DNA from: Spirosoma fluviale
GTDB lineage: Bacteria; Bacteroidota; Bacteroidia; Cytophagales; Spirosomataceae
DNA: 64,000 bases
Reading direction: 5' to 3'
NCBI GenBank assembly: GCA_945901025.1
Contig: CAMDJW010000005.1
Location: 62,001-126,000, forward strand
In this document: in pieces, positions 60,132 to 64,000 of the stretch
Numbering within the stretch: position 1 is the stretch's first letter
How the letters are laid out: every line of letters begins with the position of its first letter
The notes under the pieces: model-generated
Database searches by the model: none
Told to the model about the DNA's origin: nothing
What the model saw: the letters and a program-made list of their open reading frames with translations, nothing else
Made by a program: the position numbers and the translations under genes

Positions 60132-61562
60132 AAACCCTTTCCTCAACCTCGCCACCGGAATCCCCAAGGCCTCCCTATATTTTGCCACGGTGCGGCGCTT
60201 CACCACATAGCCTTTTTCAGCCAAGATTTTCTCCAATTCTTCATCGGTATGCGGAGAACCCGCAGGTTCCTGCTCAATAATCTCCCGCAAAATATTCTTT
60301 AACTCCCTCGTAGATATATCTTCCCCAGAATCATTCATGATTCCCTCTGAAAAGAAATATTTCAAAGGAAACATCCCAAAATCCGTTTGCACCGACTTCG
60401 CCGACACTACCCTAGAAACCGTTGAAATGTCCATCCCAATGACCTCCGCAATCTCTTTCATTTTCAAGGGCCTCAATTGTGCATCGTCGCCCGTCAGAAA
60501 AAAATCATATTGCTTGCTCACAATTCCCTCCATCGTTTTCAATAAAGTTCCTTGACGCTGCTGAATAGCCTGAATAAACCATGAGGCCGAATCCAATTTA
60601 TGCTTAATAAAAGTCACCGCCTCCTTAATGTCCTTCTGCTGCTTATCGCCTTTGGCATACGTCTGCAACATCTCCTGAAAGGCCCGACTCACCCGTAATT
60701 CAGGGGCATTTTTGCCATTCAATTTAATTTCTAATTTACCTTCCAAAGCCGTCACAATGAAATCAGGTTGTAAATAAGGAGCCACCTCCCCCACTTCCGT
60801 CCCACCCGGTTTCGGGTTTAAGCGCGTAATAATTTTAATAGCTTGCTTTAATAGAGCATCATCGACACCCAATTTTTGCTGAATCTGTGCAAAGTGTTTT
60901 TTCGAAAACTCATCAAAATAGTGGTCAATCAATTTAATCGCCAAACCATACGCCGGCTCATCCACTTCCCTCCGATGCAATTGCAGCGACAAACATTCCT
61001 GTAAATCCCTCGCTCCTATGCCAGCCGGATCCAATTCCTGTACTTTTTTTAGAATCCCCTCCACCTCCTCATAATTCGTTATAAAGCCAATCGTAAATTC
61101 TAAATCATTTACTATGCTCTCGATATTTCGCCTCAAATAACCATCATCTTCCAAAGACCCAATGATCTGTTGGGCCAATAATTGTTCGCGTTCTGTTTTG
61201 ACAATAAACCCAATCTGCATGAGCAAATATTCCTCCGCACTCGAAACCGTTGCCATTGGGCGCTCCTTCGTCTCCTCATTCGGATCATAGGAATCCCCCG
61301 CCATCTTATACCCCGAATAATCATCTTGTAAATAATCCCCGATCTCCAATTCCTCCCGCTCTAAATCATCCACCGATTCTCTTTCAAGAGGTTCATCCAA
61401 ATCATTTACTTCTGGCCCCTCCTCTAAGGCCGGATTCTCCTCCAATTCATCCTCAATCCGAGCCGCCAATTCCGCCGTGGGAATCTGCAACAACTTGATC
61501 AATTGGATCTGTTGGGGAGATAAACGCTGCTGCTGAGAAAGTTTTAATGATAAATTTGACAT
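60129..61562 (-). CDS. rpoN: RNA polymerase sigma-54 factor
   Basis: This is a 477-residue alternative sigma factor. The N-terminal activator-interacting region is Gln- and Leu-rich (LSLKLSQQQRLSPQQIQLIKL), followed by an acidic linker (residues about 45-95), the core-binding domain, and a C-terminal DNA-binding domain ending in the RpoN box KRRTVAKYRE (about residues 456-465). The final residues PVARLRKGF run up to a stop codon that belongs to a repeat array, so the tail may have been slightly altered. A TATATTTG box at 61587-61580 on the minus strand could be its -7 promoter element. It is divergent from asnS. Confidence 0.96.
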   Translation of the reverse strand: MSNLSLKLSQQQRLSPQQIQLIKLLQIPTAELAARIEDELEENPALEEGPEVNDLDEPLERESVDDLEREELEIGDYLQDDYSGYKMAGDSYDPNEETKERPMATVSSAEEYLLMQIGFIVKTEREQLLAQQIIGSLEDDGYLRRNIESIVNDLEFTIGFITNYEEVEGILKKVQELDPAGIGARDLQECLSLQLHRREVDEPAYGLAIKLIDHYFDEFSKKHFAQIQQKLGVDDALLKQAIKIITRLNPKPGGTEVGEVAPYLQPDFIVTALEGKLEIKLNGKNAPELRVSRAFQEMLQTYAKGDKQQKDIKEAVTFIKHKLDSASWFIQAIQQRQGTLLKTMEGIVSKQYDFFLTGDDAQLRPLKMKEIAEVIGMDISTVSRVVSAKSVQTDFGMFPLKYFFSEGIMNDSGEDISTRELKNILREIIEQEPAGSPHTDEELEKILAEKGYVVKRRTVAKYREALGIPVARLRKGF

Positions 61563-61579
61563 CTACAATTTAATTGGAG

Positions 61580-61587
61580 CAAATATA
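61580..61587 (-). promoter_or_regulatory. Possible -7 box of rpoN
   Basis: TATATTTG on the minus strand fits TAnnTTTG. It lies 18 bp before the rpoN ATG. No -33 box is evident at the expected distance. Confidence 0.4.
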
Positions 61588-61658
61588 AGCCGATTTACAT
61601 TCAATGTTAAAAATAATCCTTAATCGTAAATAAATAAAAAAAATCCGTTTTTTTAACG

Positions 61659-61666
61659 TAATTTTG
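61659..61666 (+). promoter_or_regulatory. Possible -7 box of asnS
   Basis: TAATTTTG fits TAnnTTTG and would give a leader of about 36 nt before the asnS ATG at 61709. The -33 box is not clear. Confidence 0.45.
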
Positions 61667-61708
61667 AGGGTTATTGCCCATCTAAAGGGCCTTTTGATTT
61701 ATTATCGC

Positions 61709-63139
61709 ATGCAAATTAAAGAAATATTAGGTTTAACAGCAGCCCAACAAGCCATCACGGTAAAGGGATGGGTTCGTACCAAACGAAATTCCGCGGCTGT
61801 CGCATTTATTGCCATCAACGATGGTTCCACGATTAACAACATTCAAGCGGTTGTTAATGAAGGTTCCATTCCCGAGGAAACATTGAAATTAGTGACCACG
61901 GGGGCTTGTATCGCCGTTCATGGAATTTTAATCCCCTCACAAGGACAAGGACAAAGCGTAGAAGTCCAAGTAAATTCCATCGAAATATATGGCGCTGCAG
62001 ACCCAGAAAAATATCCGCTTCAGCCGAAAAAACACTCCTTGGAGTTTTTAAGAGAAATAGGTCACCTGCGACCTAGGACCAATACTTTTTCCGCAATCTT
62101 GCGCATTCGACATGCCCTGGCCTTTGCAATCAACACGTATTTCAACGACCACGGTTTCTTCTATTTACATACGCCCATCATTACGGGTTCTGATGCAGAG
62201 GGTGCGGGCGAAATGTTTCGGGTAACTACATTACCTGCCATCAATCCGCCATTAACCGAAGACGGAAAAGTAGATTATAAAGAAGATTTCTTTGGCAAAG
62301 AGACCAATTTGACGGTTTCGGGCCAACTAGAAGGTGAATTGGGCGCTTTGGCCTTATCAAAAATATATACGTTTGGACCTACATTTAGAGCAGAAAATTC
62401 AAATACGACGCGTCACTTAGCTGAGTTCTGGATGGTCGAGCCTGAAATGGCATTTTTCGAACTATCTGATAATATGAATTTGGCCGAAGATTTTACCAAG
62501 TTCTTGATTAAATACGCGTTAGATCATTGCGCTGACGATATAGCTTTTCTAGAGAAAAGATTATTAGAGGAAGAGAAAATGAAAAAGAAAGAGGAACAAT
62601 CGGAATTGACTCTTTCTGAAAAATTAAAATTTGTCACGGAGAATACCTTTGAACGTTTGACCTATACAGAAGCGATCGATATATTGCTTCAGTCCAAAGC
62701 CCACAAACAAGGTAAATTCAATTACCTAGTCGATTGGGGAATCGATTTGCAATCAGAGCACGAGCGCTACTTGGTTGAAAAACATTTCAAAAAACCCGTT
62801 ATTTTAACACATTACCCGAAAGAAATCAAAGCCTTTTACATGAAGCAAGAGGTGGATGGAAAAACGGTCCGCGCCATGGATGTATTGTTTCCCGGCATCG
62901 GCGAAATCATCGGTGGATCGCAGCGTGAAGATGATTACGAAAAACTTTTACAAAGAACAAAAGAGGTGGGAATCGAAGAGGAATCCATTTGGTGGTATTT
63001 ACAAACGCGCCAATTTGGCTCAGCGCCCCATTCAGGTTTTGGTTTAGGTTTCGAGCGACTTGTACTATTTGTTACTGGAATGAGCAACATCCGTGATGTA
63101 ATTCCGTTCCCAAGAACACCTAAAACGGCAGAATTTTAA
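61709..63139 (+). CDS. asnS: Asparagine--tRNA ligase
   Basis: This 476-residue class II synthetase charges tRNA-Asn with asparagine. The N-terminal OB-fold anticodon domain ([20 protein letters not shown]) is followed by motif 1 ([26 protein letters not shown]), motif 2 ([26 protein letters not shown]) and motif 3 ([29 protein letters not shown]). FPRTP at the end is characteristic of AsnS. I chose the ATG at 61709, which begins [20 protein letters not shown]; an upstream non-ATG start at 61664 overlaps the promoter. The next gene follows after 1 bp. Confidence 0.97.
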   Translation: MQIKEILGLTAAQQAITVKGWVRTKRNSAAVAFIAINDGSTINNIQAVVNEGSIPEETLKLVTTGACIAVHGILIPSQGQGQSVEVQVNSIEIYGAADPEKYPLQPKKHSLEFLREIGHLRPRTNTFSAILRIRHALAFAINTYFNDHGFFYLHTPIITGSDAEGAGEMFRVTTLPAINPPLTEDGKVDYKEDFFGKETNLTVSGQLEGELGALALSKIYTFGPTFRAENSNTTRHLAEFWMVEPEMAFFELSDNMNLAEDFTKFLIKYALDHCADDIAFLEKRLLEEEKMKKKEEQSELTLSEKLKFVTENTFERLTYTEAIDILLQSKAHKQGKFNYLVDWGIDLQSEHERYLVEKHFKKPVILTHYPKEIKAFYMKQEVDGKTVRAMDVLFPGIGEIIGGSQREDDYEKLLQRTKEVGIEEESIWWYLQTRQFGSAPHSGFGLGFERLVLFVTGMSNIRDVIPFPRTPKTAEF

Positions 63140-63140
63140 G

Positions 63141-63512
63141 ATGTTGAAAAAAATGTTCAAAAGTATCGGAGTTGCCTTTGACGGGATTATCGACTTAATT
63201 AAGTGCGAAAATAATGCCAAAGTACATTTAGTTTCCACCATCGTTGTGATCATCGTGGGTTTAAAATTGCAATTTTTAGCCATTGAATGGTTGTGGATTT
63301 CATTGGCGATTGCCGGGGTATGGGTAGCTGAATTAATTAATACGGCCATCGAAAAGCTAACGGATTTAGTTTCGCCAGAAATAAATCCAATCGCAAAAAA
63401 AGTAAAAGATTATGCCGCAGGTGCAGTTTTAGTCATGGCAATTTGGGCCATATTTGTTTTTTGTCTAATTTCCTTACCTCATCTATGGATGTGGCTAGCA
63501 TTTTCTAGGTAA
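63141..63512 (+). CDS. Diacylglycerol kinase family protein
   Basis: This 123-residue integral membrane enzyme phosphorylates diacylglycerol or undecaprenol. After an N-terminal amphipathic helix (FKSIGVAFDGIIDLIKCENN, with the DgkA-type ExN) come three hydrophobic segments, with the signature AELINTAIEKLTDLVSPEIN containing the catalytic Glu and Asn residues (about residues 65-84), then VKDYAAGAVLV. The length equals that of bacterial DgkA. It lies 1 bp behind asnS and 6 bp before a DUF4290 gene, so the three are probably one transcript. Confidence 0.95.
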   Translation: MLKKMFKSIGVAFDGIIDLIKCENNAKVHLVSTIVVIIVGLKLQFLAIEWLWISLAIAGVWVAELINTAIEKLTDLVSPEINPIAKKVKDYAAGAVLVMAIWAIFVFCLISLPHLWMWLAFSR

Positions 63513-63518
63513 ACATTA

Positions 63519-64000
63519 TGAAAGAATACGGATCAAGCGTTCAGAAATTGGTGGATTATATCATGACCATCGACGAGGAAGAAAAAAGGACCAAATATGC
63601 GTTTTTGATGGTGGAGCTGATGAAGCAAATTCATCCCAATATGAAAGATTCGACGCAAGATTATTCCAAAAAACTATGGGATGATTTATTTATTATGTCC
63701 AATTTTAAGTTGGACGTCCAAGCCCCATTCCCTCCCCCATCACATGAATCATTAGGAAAGGCGCCAAGAAAAGTGTCTTACAATCAGCACAACCTGAAAT
63801 TCAAACATTATGGAAGGAACGTGGAATTGCTTATTCTACGGGCCATTGCAGAAGAAAAATTAGAAGACAAAAAAATCCTAGTGGCCTACATTGCCCGATT
63901 AATGAAAGGATTTTATGTGACATGGAATAAAGATTCGGTGGATGATTCCGTGATTTGGCAAAACATCAAAGATATGTCTGAGAATTTACTTGGGACGATC
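63519..64000 (+). CDS. DUF4290 family protein (C-terminus cut by window edge)
   Basis: The frame from ATG at 63519 is open to the window edge: 160 codons are visible. It begins KEYGSSVQKLVDYIMTIDEE and continues KRTKYAFLMVELMKQIHPNM, then KLWDDLFIMSNFKLDVQAPF, with HYGRNVELLI and LMKGFYVTWNKDSVDD further on. EYGxxxQKxVDY with the later KHYGRNxE matches DUF4290, a small helical family restricted to Bacteroidota, of unknown function. It lies 6 bp after the diacylglycerol kinase gene. Confidence 0.88.

Overview
The window comes from a low-GC member of the Bacteroidota, most likely of the Cytophagales type. The evidence is two SusC/SusD outer-membrane pairs, a type IX secretion sorting domain, several twin-arginine Gfo/Idh/MocA oxidoreductases, lipoproteins with the Bacteroidota-style signal, promoter boxes of the TAnnTTTG type, the near absence of Shine-Dalgarno sequences, and a DUF4290 gene. 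The exact genus cannot be read from the sequence.

Layout. (1) 1-18548: an amino-sugar and glycoside utilisation region. A minus-strand locus runs SusC, SusD, sialidase, Gfo/Idh/MocA, NagX-like membrane protein, NagB, NagA (15740 down to 5253). Divergent from it lie a FucP-type sugar transporter, a second Gfo/Idh/MocA and a DUF1080 lipoprotein (2208-5256). A chimeric pseudogene made of two unrelated gene ends (15977-16391) precedes another oxidoreductase and an SDR dehydrogenase. (2) 18592-25675: an accessory strip with a HigBA-type toxin-antitoxin pair, two tandem M1 aminopeptidases, small hypothetical genes, an XRE regulator with a readable promoter and operator, and a Fic gene broken by one stop codon but followed by an intact small partner. 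(3) 25830-59050: a 33.2-kb integrated element. (4) 59036-64000: core genes, namely tRNA-Arg(ACG), an enoyl-CoA hydratase, rpoN, asnS, a diacylglycerol kinase and the start of a DUF4290 gene.

The main discovery is the integrated element. A 19-bp direct repeat forms the 3' end of tRNA-Arg at 59032-59050 and recurs at 25830-25848, just before a tyrosine integrase at 26003. Inside each end sits a matching tandem pair of CCTTTACC octamers with 12-bp spacing, probably integrase arm sites. A terminator that fits as the tRNA's original one is stranded outside the far end (25782-25817), and the element supplies a new one (58989-59021).

The element holds an excisionase-like HTH gene, a P4-type primase/helicase, and a reversed cassette with DUF3871 and a RecA-like/Sak4-like ATPase. 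It carries two cargo modules: a cell-surface module (OmpA, LamG lipoprotein, a 1380-residue T9SS zincin-like protein, a beta-barrel) and a complete sugar-utilisation locus (SusC, SusD, FG-GAP/ASPIC lipoprotein, GH2, DUF5107-TPR, sugar porter, AraC regulator). Two periodic CTACA palindromes and two copies of a TATCGGTCCA repeat mark the module joints.

A degenerate AGGTAAT-type repeat family occurs at six intergenic places on both sides of the element and nowhere inside it that I could see. In two places it supplies the stop codon of the adjoining gene. All functional calls rest on reading motifs by eye; no database search was run.
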